A stretch of 64,000 bases of DNA, from positions 31,188,524 through 31,252,523 of the forward strand of contig NC_134845.1 in NCBI RefSeq assembly GCF_965363235.1. The letters are read 5' to 3'. The stretch is from Mytilus galloprovincialis (lineage: Eukaryota > Mollusca > Bivalvia > Mytilida > Mytilidae). The translations under genes were made by a program, and so were the position numbers. Below are positions 1 through 11,831 of the stretch, one piece after another; positions within the stretch are counted from its first letter, which is position 1; the number at the start of each line of letters is the position of its first letter. The notes beneath the pieces are model-generated. The model saw only the letters and a list, made by a program, of their open reading frames with translations, was not told the origin of the DNA and searched no databases.

Positions 1-1700
1 AACACTGCAGTGTATACTTTAAGATTATTTCAAATAAGGTATAAGCCACACTAATCATTTTTAATTAATTGTTTCCTCCTTGATACACTCACGAATAACT
101 TTTCTTGCAAATAACAAGTCACATTTTAAAAAGCTAACTTAATCTTGTTTGGCATCTAAGAAGTGAATTTAAATAAAATTATTATGTAGGACATCGTTTT
201 GGTCAAATTCTTCATACTCGCTTTAGAATGGATTCAAGTTCATTTAATTCCCACCTATTTGTTCGTAATTTAGTAGACTCTCCAAATTGTCGTTGTGTTG
301 ATGTGGAAAGAAATGCTCACTTCCTGTTATCTTTTCCAATATACACTGGTTTAAAACATGAACTATTAGATTATATGTCAGTTCTTCCTGTCCAAGTTAA
401 CACAAAACTTTGCTTTTTGTATTAACGGTAATCTCAGATGAGCAAAATAGTCTTTTATTTAGTTTGGTGGAGAAATATATTATTAAAAGTAAACGATTTA
501 ACCCATGATGTTAATGCTTCATCTTTCAATCGGAACCCAAGCATTTCGCACTTTATACATTACAATAATTCATGTTTATTTATTATTTATTTATTTTTTT
601 CTCATTATTATTTTTTTTCTTCTTCTTCCACCATTTTTCATATTCATGTATTTATTACAGAACATGCTAGTATTTATATTTATGTATTGTTCAATAAGTG
701 TATTATTTTTGTAAAATGAGACAGATTTGTAAAAGCAAATTGCTCGTTTCTGAATCCTTAATATTATTTCATTTGCATAATAGAGTTTAATATTGATTGA
801 TCTAAAAAATATATTGTTTAAACTAATGGTAAACAATTTAAATATACATTTATTATGTTAAAAGAGTTCAATGTTCATACATGCAGTTCAAAAAATGTTA
901 CTGATTTATAGGAGGGGAAAGGGCCGATTTTGGCCTCAAATTTCAGATTCATCTGATGAAAAGTCACTTTTTAAACACTGAAGTGTCTAATTCAGTCGAT
1001 TCAATTAGTTTATGTGAAAGATTTGAACTGATTTATTGATAAAAAATGCTCAAATTGAAGCTTTAATATGCCATAATATATTACTTTTCAGATGGTTTTT
1101 TTGTCAAAAATGCCATCTCTGTTCACTCTTAACTTTTATATATGTTATGATTATCATCAAACACAACTTACATTTAAATTTTTATTTTTATATTTTCTTC
1201 CCTACCAAGACAAAACGCCCGTCTGACGTATCAAAATATAATTCTGGAACCTTGATAACTATTTACAACCGGGTTGAAAATTGGTAATGGTAAATAGCAA
1301 CACCTAAATTCAACTCACAGTTAACGAACTAATCTGTTGGATTTCATTTGTGTTATCTACACATTTTATGAAATCTTATTTGTAAACATAGGGTAATTGC
1401 TGATCATTTATTACCCTATCATTGATTATCGATCACGGGTAAAATTCTTATTTCTCCAAGAAATATGATAACGCCAGCTGTATGTGTTATATTTTAAAAT
1501 CTTTTTTTTTAAACTCATCAAAGATACCAGGCTTTTAATTTGATATTCAAGACGCGCATTTTGTCTTTGTAAAAGTAGCAATAGCACGGATCGGAGTAAT
1601 TGAAAACATTATTTCTGATGCTAGGGCTCTCGATACTGTATAAATATAACCATTTTGCATTAAATGATTGAAAGTTTATTGCCATTTATCACCAAATTTT
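1..1700. other. AT-rich flank upstream of the first GT7 gene, no gene seen
   Basis: Open frames here are short, of low complexity (F, I and Y rich) and lack recognisable domains or splice structure. A possible 3' splice acceptor (AAATTTTAG) ends at 1702, 18 bases before the ATG of the galactosyltransferase-like gene. That gene may therefore have a non-coding first exon somewhere in this stretch, but I could not place it. Confidence 0.5.
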
Positions 1701-1720
1701 AGGTACTGAAGAAAACTTGC

Positions 1721-4700
1721 ATGAAATATCATAGCCGGCGTGGATGTGTGACATTGTTCTTCATAATTGGTCTTGCCTTGTACATCGTTGATATATCAGT
1801 AGTATCGCACGAAAAACATTGGTGGAATGACAGAAATATTTCATTCATTTTAAATAACCTAAATTTAGCCAGTTCTGGTTATGACAAACATAGTACAGCG
1901 TACAAACTGTACCGTATTTTGAAAACTAGGATTAATGATGTTTGTGAATTTCCACCGGATAGTCTCAGTGAGTATGAACATATTACAACTAATTCTGAAA
2001 TACATTATTTAGTATTCTCCTTATCTTATAAGGCTATGATTTATTGTATATGTGTTAAAAGTGTTATGTTCAAGCACTATCCGGAATCCAAAGAATCCAG
2101 AATCCTCATTTTACAATTGGAACTCGATTATCTGCAATAAACCACATGTAAATCAATCTGAAGTATATGAATCAACCTAATACTGATGATAATGTACAAC
2201 AAACTAAAAGGTCTTCAGATCACTCTGTCCTCTTATGATACTACCATTATCGGAATAACAAAACGTGGATAGGACATCCAATCGCCTTATATCATTTGTC
2301 AAATATTGTTCTTGAAATTAAAATGAATTAAATTTGATGCATACTAAAATACGCAATGATATATCTAAGTACAAATACATCACTGTATTTCAAATACATG
2401 CATGTACGTGTAGTTGAGATTGATTTCCTGATGAATTTAAATAAAGAAATTGAGTTCTGTCGAACAATAATATTTTCATTATTTAATATCAAAAAGCCTA
2501 TAAATCTTTTAACTGCATATCATTTATTTGTTAATGTGTTTCGTAAAGCAGATCTCAAGTTATGTGTATACCATTTACAGCATATACACATTATTACTAA
2601 AATTGTTTCCTAAATTTTCATTGGTTTTCCAACTCTTTCAGATGGGTATATACCACTGAATAGATCTGTTTTGAACATGACTATTTTGAACAGTATTCAT
2701 TCCTATATAAAAGGTGGACATTATAGACCGCCCAACTGTACACCTGTACAAAAAGTTGCCATTATTGTCCCATACAGAGATAGACAAAAACAACTCCAAG
2801 TCTTTTTGAATAACGTGATACCAAAACTAAAGCGACAACAACTAGAGTTTGCGATATATGTTATCGAGCAGGTGAGTTTCTTAGAAAAAAAACCCCATCT
2901 ATACACATACTTTGGCATTACAGGGACAAAGGCAAACAAAGTCCATATAACAGCTAAACAGAAAACAGTAAATTGACCAACCAAAACACATGATTGAACT
3001 CAGGTGACCAGGGACATTAGGTCATTTGTTTTCTTCTGATTGCATTCATTGAATAAAAGGTCACTCAAAATTGGGTGGAGTTTGCAAGGGATAAATGGTG
3101 ACTACTACAATTCGAATATAAATGTATTTATCTGTCACACAGATAATTAGAAGTAAAATCCAGATTAACGTAGAACATTTAAAGATATGACTAGATTTTT
3201 TTCTTTTAAGAACACTTGTTTTGCATTTAAAAGTCGCAGTGAAAGCAACATACCTCTATCGGGCATATCATGAACATAAACGCAAACTATGTGGTATCTT
3301 ACTAACTGGGACATGCTGCTGCTGGAAAAATAAAAGGTTCTGACTATATAAATTCACAATCTGTGTAATAAATTTAGATAACTTAAGAAGCTTCTTAACT
3401 AGATATTACTTTTTCTTCATAAAAAAAAAGAATTTAAATTCTTGTTTTAATCAATGATTAAATCTACTATATCACTGACTTTTAAAAAAGTTGGCTATAG
3501 TTTGTTTTTATGTATTTACTTCGTATGTCAAGGTATAACTTTCTTTTGTTTTAAAAATAATTGCACTAATAAGGAACACAAATCTATTATTTACAGCATG
3601 TTATGTCATAAGGACTTAGAAAAACGACAAAAACCATATCGCTACTAGATGTTAGCTGCTATTACGAATCAGTCAACAATATTGATATTTCTGGTCCTTA
3701 AACTAAGTTTTCTTATGTTAATTCAAACTTACTATCTCAACTGTGTGCCAAACATCAGTTTTGACATGTTCTCTCTGTTGACATAAGCTCCTGCAAATAA
3801 TTTTGGTATAGGGCGATGATGCAGGTATGATAAGATTAGCTTTGCAAGTTTAAATAATTTAACCCTCGGTCTTAAATCTATAGATTCAATCATTGACTCC
3901 GCAGAATAGCTAAAACAAATGCTAAACAGAAATAGTAACAACAATGTCTTTCTTTATGAACACCAAAATCAGATCAAGTTAATAATATTACCTGTTGTTT
4001 TTATCTATTATTTTCAGCTAATGATGTTTCCATTCTATCCTCCAGATGATGACAAGATTCTTCCATGTTTATCCTTCTTTGCTTTTCATCCTCTATCTGT
4101 CTGTTCTTCTCCCTTTCAATTTCTGTCATTTTACCGTTATACCTTTCTCTAAGGTTATCGAGGTCGCAGTCCCAGGCATTTTTACTGGCTTTCAGGGAAG
4201 TTTCAGAGCAAGAACAAATTAATGATACTGTCATTATTTAAATTTCACAGCTTGATACAAAAAAGTTAAATAAAAAAAATACCGAACTCCGAGGAAAATT
4301 AACAATGGAAAGTTTGTAAACAAATGACAAACACATCAAACGAAGGAATAACACTTGTCAAATTCTTACCCTGATACAGGCATTTTCGTAGGTAGAAAAT
4401 GGTGGAATAAACATGGTTTCATAGCTGTTGATGTTCAATGTCATGCTTATGGTTTGTTATAAAATCTATGTATAATGCTTAATAATAATTATATTTGTTG
4501 TCTTAATATTTAATGATCATATATTAACATAACAAATATTTTAGAAATCTGGTCTGTCGTTTAACAAAGGTATGATGGCAAATATAGGATTCAAAGAGGC
4601 CGTATCAGACATGGAATTTGACTGTGTAGTGTTTCATGACGTTGATGTTCTACCTGAAGATGACAGAAACTTTTACATCTGTTCTGACAACCCAATTCAT

Positions 4701-7700
4701 ATATCAGTTAAGGTAGAGCAATTTGGATATCGGTAAGTTTCTCGTTATAAAGGCTTCTTAGTCAATATAAAAAATAAAACAATGGAACTTGGTATGATTT
4801 ACAACATTGTCCAATGTTTAAGTTTGAATTTGTTAGCAATACTTAGTTTGACTATCATAATAGTACGGTTGAAATTCACAAAAAGCGTCGGAAAAGAAAT
4901 CTCTATGCTGGGCTCTGTTTGCGTAATATATTTGGAATGAATACAAAAATGTAGTATACCGCTTTCGAATAATATGTGTTAAAAAAACCACTTAAGGTAG
5001 ATAGGGTGTCTTCCTCCATCTTGGATTTGAAAATATCAGAAAGCAAGGTCTAAATCTTTAATAGAATGTGCAAATGTTTAGAGTAGTAGGTAATTCATGT
5101 GTAAGAACTTCCACTTCGATATAGAAAATGACATGTTTTATCATATTTATGGTTGTATTTTACAAAAAAAACAGAAAAAAATTGTTTAATCAATTTTTTT
5201 CCAACTTTGCAACATAAGGGGATGCAACTCAAATGCAAGGGCAGATAATTCAGATTAAGGTACTTTTACTATAGAATGTGTTAGGAATTTACCTATTTTA
5301 TAATGTAGCAAGAAAACGGGTCCGGTGACCCCATTGTTTCTTTTTCTTAACTGAAAGCATACTATTAAAGCCATCTTCTCATATGTTATCTCAAAATTCT
5401 ATGGTGTAGATTACGCTTTATTGCAGAAAATTGGGTTTTCCATGCATAATCTATACAAAATTTGTCAATTTTGAACACCGTGTAGCGTGAAAATAAGCCC
5501 GGTGACCCATTCTTTTTATTATTTTTAAAAAAAAAGCATGATATAAACTACATTTTGGCAAATTATTAAAAAATTCTATGGATTATAATTTAGACACCAC
5601 ATCTACCTTAAAGTCTTTTCATATTGGTCATTATCGGTTTATTGACCGCTGAACGTATGATGTCTTCAGACTTAATCTTCAGTTAAAGTAATTGCATTAG
5701 GTCAACGAATGCATGTGTTTATAAATACATGTATTGATTTCTATGAAAAGGCTGTTATAAAAATATAGTTAACATAATTACACAGAGTTACTTTGGTTTA
5801 CTTTGAATTATTTGCCCTTTTATGTTATAATTTTTTATTCTTTTCGATATTTCTTTTGAGTATTGAGGTTAACCTCTTGAAATATGTGTTATTACTTATA
5901 ATTAATGTACTTGCATTAAATATAAATTACAAAACAGGATTACTAGGAAGTACGGAAAAAATACTCGTTTACGAATTTTGAATACTGATAACCCAAACTT
6001 TCCGATATAAATTACTCCAGTTAGAGAAATGAATTCCTAAATTTTACTAGACATTACATGTACTACTAATAACTACTCATTATAAATAATTAAGCCCATT
6101 TTAATTACATGTACATTATTGGTAATTCGAAGTAACTGTGTTTAAGAGTTGAGATAAATCTGGTATACATAGAGAATTCTGGCTTATAACGTGTTCCTCA
6201 AAATGAAGATGTTAAAATACATATTTCAGTGAATACCGAACAGTTATGTTACATGAACATATGATTAAAAAAAAATGATTGCAGTTATAGAAGTAAATTA
6301 CCTACTGAACATTATGTTGGATTATCATTTAGGATTTCCGATTGAAACAGCAGCTCATCTAAATTTAATTGGTGGAATGGATTAATTTTCACCCGCTTAT
6401 TTAATTAATATTTAATACATTATGTAGTTACTCAAAATGAATTTATAAAAAAAACTGTTATGTTTTATTTTTATAACTATTTCTTAATAATATACCCTTT
6501 ATAATGTTAACCAATACGAAAGTGAAATCAAGTGCCCGAATTTAATCTATTAACATTTAACGGGAAACAAATATGTGAGACTGTAATCAACAATCCACTA
6601 AAATGAAAATTCCGGCCAGGTACATGTTCATACAACTTATGGCAGGGTAAATAGTTTGTGTTAATGAGCGCTCAACCTTCATCTAATTAACTCGGGTAAA
6701 TGTTGTAACAGTACTTGCCAAACCAATATTCAAACATAAGTTGCGAAAAGTAACATCATAAAAATAGTTAACTCCAAGAAAAATTCAAAACGGACAGTCC
6801 CTAATCAAATGGCAAAATCAAAAGCTTAAACACATCAATCGGATGGACAACAGGTGTCATATTCCTGACTTGGTACAGGCATTTTGTCTACGTAGAAAAT
6901 GATGGATTAAACCTGCTTTTATTGCTTGTTAATCCTCTCAGTTGTATGACAGTCACTTTCAATTATATTGACAACGATCTGTAAACAAAGTAGACACAAC
7001 AGGTATAAATGTAAAAAAAAAAGGTGCAGCAGTCAACATTGTTTTATTATAATAATCACTATTAAAAAAAACACTTTTAAACACACATTTACAATGACAC
7101 AATAACACCATGACGGGATGTATAAGTACAGAGCCACGTGATATGTAACAAAGAGAGTCTAAAAGGCTTATAAACAAAGCATATGAGCAAAAATGAAAGA
7201 CAAGACAATATGATTATCATAGAACAATAGCACAATGACGGGTGTTAAAGAACTGAGCCATGTCAAATAGATACCACCAAACACAGACAAAAATGTGAAA
7301 GTAATATTCATAAACACAAATAAATGAATACTACAACACGTTATTAAGATGATAAACAACGTCAGTACCTAGATTGTATACCTCAAGACCATCTTTTATT
7401 ATTTGTGAGGTTCATACGGAATATTTATCATCAAGGTCTAATTGGTACCTTCCGATGAACTTTTGTTAGAAAAAGGACGAGACGTTCTTTGCCACAACTC
7501 TAGTTCATCAACTTTCTGAACAGACACTGATGACGTTCTACCAAGTATTAAACTTATCGGAACGGTTCTTAATTAACTCACAAAATAAAAGTCAAGTATC
7601 TAAACAAACACTGTAGTGCTTATCTAGGAATAATACCAGCTACTGGAGGCTAACAATTAGATCATGTCTAATTAATGTATAGCACGTGTTTACCCTGCCT

Positions 7701-10700
7701 GTAACATATTGATAAATCGTATTTAGTGAAATGTGTGTGGCAGTCTTAGAATAGTACACTATGACCTTTTGCAATGCGAAAATGTAAACAATGCCAAAAT
7801 TTAAAATTCAATATTTCATACAAAACAACACATCTTTTGGCAAATCAAAAGAAAAGGCGTCAATGATTGTCTTGTTATTAAGTAATAATGATTCTGAAAA
7901 ATGTCTTATTGTATAGATCATATCGAGTATTACATATATAAAATATCGTCATATAACTCTAATATATTTGAAACACATACTTTTAAGATTATTTAACAGT
8001 CTAAATTATCCATGTTTGATAAGATTTTTGTATTGAAACTATTGAATCGTTTTAGTTTGATATATGAAAAGTTGGCAGGTGGAATAATCACATTTTCAAA
8101 AGAACAGTTCCAGGAAATAAACGGATTTTGTAATCAGTTTTTTGGATGGGGAGGAGAAGATGATGACTTGTATAGAAGGTAAAATATTACATAACATTCT
8201 TTTTGGAAACCATTGTATGTTTAATATTTGGAAAAATTCTGAACTTAAACAAATAATAACAAGAAGTTAGTTCCTAATGTGCAGATACTTATATCTTGCA
8301 GTACATTACACTGTTTTCTCTTGCTACACTTTACATAATTATTATTCAGTATATACATGAAGAAACAATCTTCTTCAATCATTGAAAATAGTTAAAAACA
8401 TGAAAAATTTAAGTACTACTTAAAAATATAAGTCAGCAAAGTGACTTTGAATAAACGAAGGTTGTCATTTTGTACCTAAAGACCAATTTTTATATATGCA
8501 ATTTCGAGTCACATGGAATATCTATACGTGCGTAATTAAGTATCTTATTGAAGCCCACTATATGTATGCCATTTCATACCATATTTCTCAAATTGCAATG
8601 TTTTTTTTAACAGTATTATTATACACAGCTGGATAAGAATCGCGTCTTTCTTTAATCAAATTTAATTAAAAATTTAACCTTCAAAATATGATGTTCAACT
8701 ATGAAATTAGGTTTTTATTTCTATTTTTGAATGTTTCCTTTTAGTATTGCCAAATCGATTCTGATAACAACCATTAACAAATTACTTTGTAACATCGATC
8801 AGAACAATGTTTTTGTTTGCACATGCATTTTTAACATATTATTTCAAATTGAAGAAAAAAATAATCATTGTTGCTGCGATACAAATGGTTTATATTCCTT
8901 GAATTCCCGATACAAACTTTAAAGTTTACCTTATTATCATTTAAAATCACCTCTGCAAACATATTGCAATGCAAACATGTCTCTGTTTGTGGTCTCAATA
9001 TTCTAGATAAGGTCCAAAATCTAGTGTACTTTAGTTACATTACTTAGGTTTTCCTATACTTACTTACGACTCACTTGATTGTTTTATATGGAAAATTTCA
9101 CTATACTGGAGCAAATGATTTTTAAATCAGCTCCATATAATGATAAGGAAGTGTGTTCTATTGCAATTGAGACAAGTATCCACGAGATACGAAAAGAGTG
9201 AACGTTAGAATCTATAGGTCACAATACAGCCTTCAAAAATGAAAATCAATACCGTATGATATGCTTTTAAATCATTTTTGGTAAATTTATAACATCACTT
9301 AATATGAACTTATTTAAGCGAGAAAACCCGAATTATAAGAAAACAACGAACAAAAATTTTATTTCAGACACCAGCTATTATCAACTAATGAATTAAAGCT
9401 CCTGACTTTAGACTAGATTTTGATATTGCCGTTTCGTTAACTACATACAATGGTTGTGTCATCAGCCAATTGAGATAGTTTGGTGATATGCGTTTTATCA
9501 TATATAGTATTCAAAATACCTTCAGTGTCTTAGGCGTTAGGAACGAATTCGCACAAGCATAATCGTTACTGATAAACAGAAAAATATCAGATCAATTTCT
9601 TATTTGATTTTGTCCTGTTTGAGTTTAAAAAAAAATTGATATCCATCCATTATTTATAACTTATTTGTGTATTCTTGTGTATGGAGCTGCCATCCATGAA
9701 TAAAATCCTAAGCGCTGAACATGAGTACTCATTCATAAGAATCAAAGATTTGGTAAAGTTATCAATTGTAACAACCCTATCTTCAGCAGATAATTTTGAA
9801 GAGTGGTTTAAATCTGCTTTTGATAAAATTAGATTAAACTATTGTTAACACATACTGACTGGTGCAGATCAAAACAATCTACTTTCCACAATTTATATAT
9901 TAGACGGTCATTTTTATAATTATATTAATTATTATTTTAGAATAAAATTCCACAAATACGAATTGATTCGGCCGTTTGAAGATTTTGGTATTTGCGGCAG
10001 TGTTAGCCACAAGCTTGCTGAAAAGAACAGTGATAGGTATTTTTGAAATTATATTCAGCTCAATTGTCATAATTTGGCTTATAATACTAATATTAATATT
10101 ATATTCGATTCTTTAATGGAAATTGCATGATTCTAAGGATAGGTGCAAATGTCAAATATAGAAAATCAGTCTAGAATATTTGAATTAATAAATATCGAAG
10201 CTCAGCATTCAACACAAGATACGGAATGGCTGTCATCTCTTTTCTTTACATCCGAGGTTATCAAAAACAAATCAATCTCAGATTTCGATATTTTATCTCA
10301 AACAAAATCAGATTTTGTGGCACATTTGCTTCCATTTTCTGAATAGGAATAAGGGGGTAAGATATACGTCAGTAAAAAAGCAAGCAAGATACAAAACAAA
10401 ACACACATCTTATCAAATTAGTCAACATACAGTCGTAACATAAACAAAATACCGGAGTGAATCAAGCTTCAAAGTGTCAAAAGTCATGCAATATCGGAAT
10501 AAATAAAATTGTAACTATCTATTTTCTTCAATTTTAATTGTCTTTTTCTTTGCATCTAATGTTAAACAAAAGAGACAGATAACAGAGCATACAAAATACA
10601 GCGAGACCATTTAATTTTGTGATAATGGTAATTGAATAAAATAAATAGCATGAACATAAGTAGAAATAAAACAATAAAAAAAAACATCTACCATATATAA

Positions 10701-11831
10701 TTTCATTAACTGCAATTATGAAGTATTGCCACCCTATCTTTTGACTGTTGATCCTCACAATGTCAGCAACAACATAAAGAGAACAGGAAGACAGACGTCA
10801 ACGTGGCTCATACCGGTTCGTCTTTATGTTTAAAAGTACGGGGATTATAGGGGGAAAACGGCGAAAATACTGTTTACATTAATAAAGTCTTAAAATCTAA
10901 AAACAACACGTCATGAATTTCTGGCCCCCTTTCCTGGATTTACCTTCATCAGAAACATTCAAAGTAGAATGTTTGAGAGCCAACGATGAATAAAACAGAA
11001 ACAGTAATCTATCAATTACAATGAAATTTAGAACACTGTGTTGTTATGGATTGATAACTCACAATAGTATATGCAAAACAAGTTGATTTTAGATTTCCAA
11101 TTGTGAATGTTCCATTTTAATGTAGCAGCATTCCAACTGCGATGGATATGGATTATATATCAAGCAGTTGATACTTCATCCCAGAGATGCATTCCCTGTT
11201 ATGAGTTTCTTTATAGAGGGTTCTTGCTTACATGAAAGCCGTTGAAACGACAGTTCAAAGTGATAGAGTTAAAATGATACATTCAAATATTTTCTTGACA
11301 CCATCACGAGTTGGTTGACCTTTAAGGAATATCACTTTCACATATGAAGACATAAATGTCGTTTCCACAATCCCGTCCTCTTTTCCTTAATTGAGAATTG
11401 CCGAATTAGATGCTACACCAAGTGTTTTGTAGATTTTTACGACGAAAATGCAATATACAAATTATGAAATTTCGTGTAACTGAGACACGAAGAAAATTCA
11501 ACTGACAGAATATTTTGAATGTGTTAAGTCAATGCTGAGCAAATACATGTTTCTTTAAAATCTTTATCAAAAATAATAAAAAAATCATAGGTAATGATAT
11601 CAAGGTTTCATCTGCATTAGTATTTGTCTTTCAATGGTAAGGTGGTGGTTAAGTTTTGCTTTGCTTTGATTTTTGATAAAAAAAAAAAGTATTTTTTGTT
11701 TGTATTACAGGAGAAAATTTTTAAAATATTCGTATGAAGAGTGGAAAAATGATGGGTTAAGTAATCTAGAGTACAGCTTGTTACGGAAAGAAAGGAAACA
11801 GTTGTATAGATGGATATATGTCAGCATATAA
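1721..11831 (+). CDS. beta-1,4-galactosyltransferase family (GT7) gene, six coding exons, complete
   Basis: Exons 1721-1967, 2642-2871, 4545-4732, 8056-8178, 9941-10036 and 11711-11831 all have GT/AG borders and compatible phases; together they encode 334 residues, close to the family's usual 330-400. Residues 1-7 are a basic cytoplasmic tail and about 9-28 a signal anchor, so this is a type II Golgi enzyme with a lumenal catalytic domain. Motifs: the 'VAIIVPYRDR' nucleotide-binding segment (121-130), 'FNKG' (165-168), the metal-binding D191-V-D193 in 'FHDVDVLPEDD', the acceptor/catalytic segment 'GWGGEDDD' (252-259), and H286 in 'SVSHK', which aligns with the metal-ligand histidine. Four potential N-glycosylation sites (N39, N89, N94, N114). 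The family transfers Gal, or GalNAc in many invertebrate members, from the UDP-sugar in beta-1,4 linkage to GlcNAc. Leu228 replaces the Tyr that restricts donors in mammalian B4GALT1. The C-terminus lacks the usual PLY...VDIG ending. An AATAAA overlaps the stop codon. Confidence 0.93.
3735..4234 (-). other. Possible antisense exons or relic inside intron 2
   Basis: On the minus strand, 4234-4001 stays open for 77 residues with a highly charged, coiled-coil-like stretch ('EIEREKNRQIEDEKQRR'). Further downstream on that strand, 3911-3735 reads about 59 residues ending at a strong donor (GTAAGTTTG). The upstream side of the second block has a pyrimidine-rich acceptor (TTTTAG). Composition is more protein-like than the surrounding low-complexity frames. 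I recognise no family and found no further exons, so it may be a gene nested in the intron, a captured fragment or chance. Confidence 0.22.
4265..4450 (+). repeat. Dispersed Repeat B, partial copy
   Basis: Runs from 'ACCGAACTCCGAGGAAAAT' through 'CTGATACAGGCATTTTCGTA' to the GTAGAAAATGGTGGA segment. The same order of motifs recurs at 6770-7200, 37460-37625 and 48180-48630 on the plus strand and in inverse orientation at 15320-15500, 17275-17395, 33905-34050, 53265-53405 and 54590-54770. Confidence 0.75.
4992..5611. mobile_element. TTAA-flanked MITE
   Basis: A 612 bp element (4996-5607) lies between TTAA at 4992-4995 and TTAA at 5608-5611. Its ends are inverted: GGTAGATAGGGTGTC on the left, and GACACCACATCTACC on the right, which reads GGTAGATGTGGTGTC on the other strand. 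Two internal 'CCGGTGACCC' blocks sit near the right half. There is no coding capacity. TTAA target duplication is typical of piggyBac-like and Kolobok-like non-autonomous elements; I cannot tell which. It lies in intron 3 of the GT7 gene. Confidence 0.75.
5612..6769. other. Intron 3 interior, nothing recognised
   Basis: AT-rich sequence with only short low-complexity open frames. No splice-competent coding block, known repeat end or hairpin was noticed. Confidence 0.5.
6770..7200 (+). repeat. Dispersed Repeat B, long copy
   Basis: Starts near 'ACTCCAAGAAAAATTCAAAA' and runs through 'GACTTGGTACAGGCATTTTG', 'CAGTTGTATGACAGTCAC' and 'GTGCAGCAGTCAACATTG' to 'ATGACGGGATGTATAAGTAC'. The copy at 48180-48630 shows the same order. 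Related sequence probably continues to about 7560. The frames inside it on either strand are not genes. Confidence 0.72.
7201..8055. other. Intron 3 tail, no gene seen
   Basis: The first 350 bases look like a decayed continuation of Repeat B (a second 'ATGACGGG...AGCCA' block at 7230-7265). The remainder is AT-rich and ends in the pyrimidine-poor acceptor CGTTTTAG at 8055. Confidence 0.45.
8179..9940 (+). other. Intron 4 of the first GT7 gene
   Basis: Starts with donor GTAAAA and ends with acceptor ATTATTTTAG. It is AT-rich and contains only short low-complexity open frames. No repeat family was recognised. Confidence 0.55.
10037..11710 (+). other. Intron 5, with a relic of a reverse transcriptase 3' end
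   Basis: An open frame at 10143-10346 has no supporting splice context and is not called. At 11292-11420 a block resembles the end of the degenerate reverse transcriptase seen elsewhere in the window: 'CACCATCACGAGTTGGTTGACC' (compare 54107-54130 and the inverse at 55520-55545), followed by a run like 'ACAATCCCGTCCTCTTTTCC' (compare 54330-54350). It is a short decayed fragment in plus orientation. Confidence 0.45.

Larger units (their letters stand above)
2872..4544 (+). other. Intron 2 of the first GT7 gene
   Basis: Bounded by a strong donor (GGTGAGTTT) and an AG acceptor (ATATTTTAG). It contains a partial Repeat B copy (4265-4450) and, on the opposite strand, two protein-like open stretches (3735-3911 and 4001-4234) listed separately. 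The rest is AT-rich with nothing recognised. Confidence 0.6.

Noticed and set aside
228..836. Overlapping open frames on both strands
   Set aside because: F, I and Y rich low-complexity translations from AT-rich DNA with no domain or splice support.
10143..10346. 67-residue frame in intron 5
   Set aside because: Polar composition looked protein-like, but there is no homologous motif, no strong splice borders, and the GT7 reading frame is complete without it.
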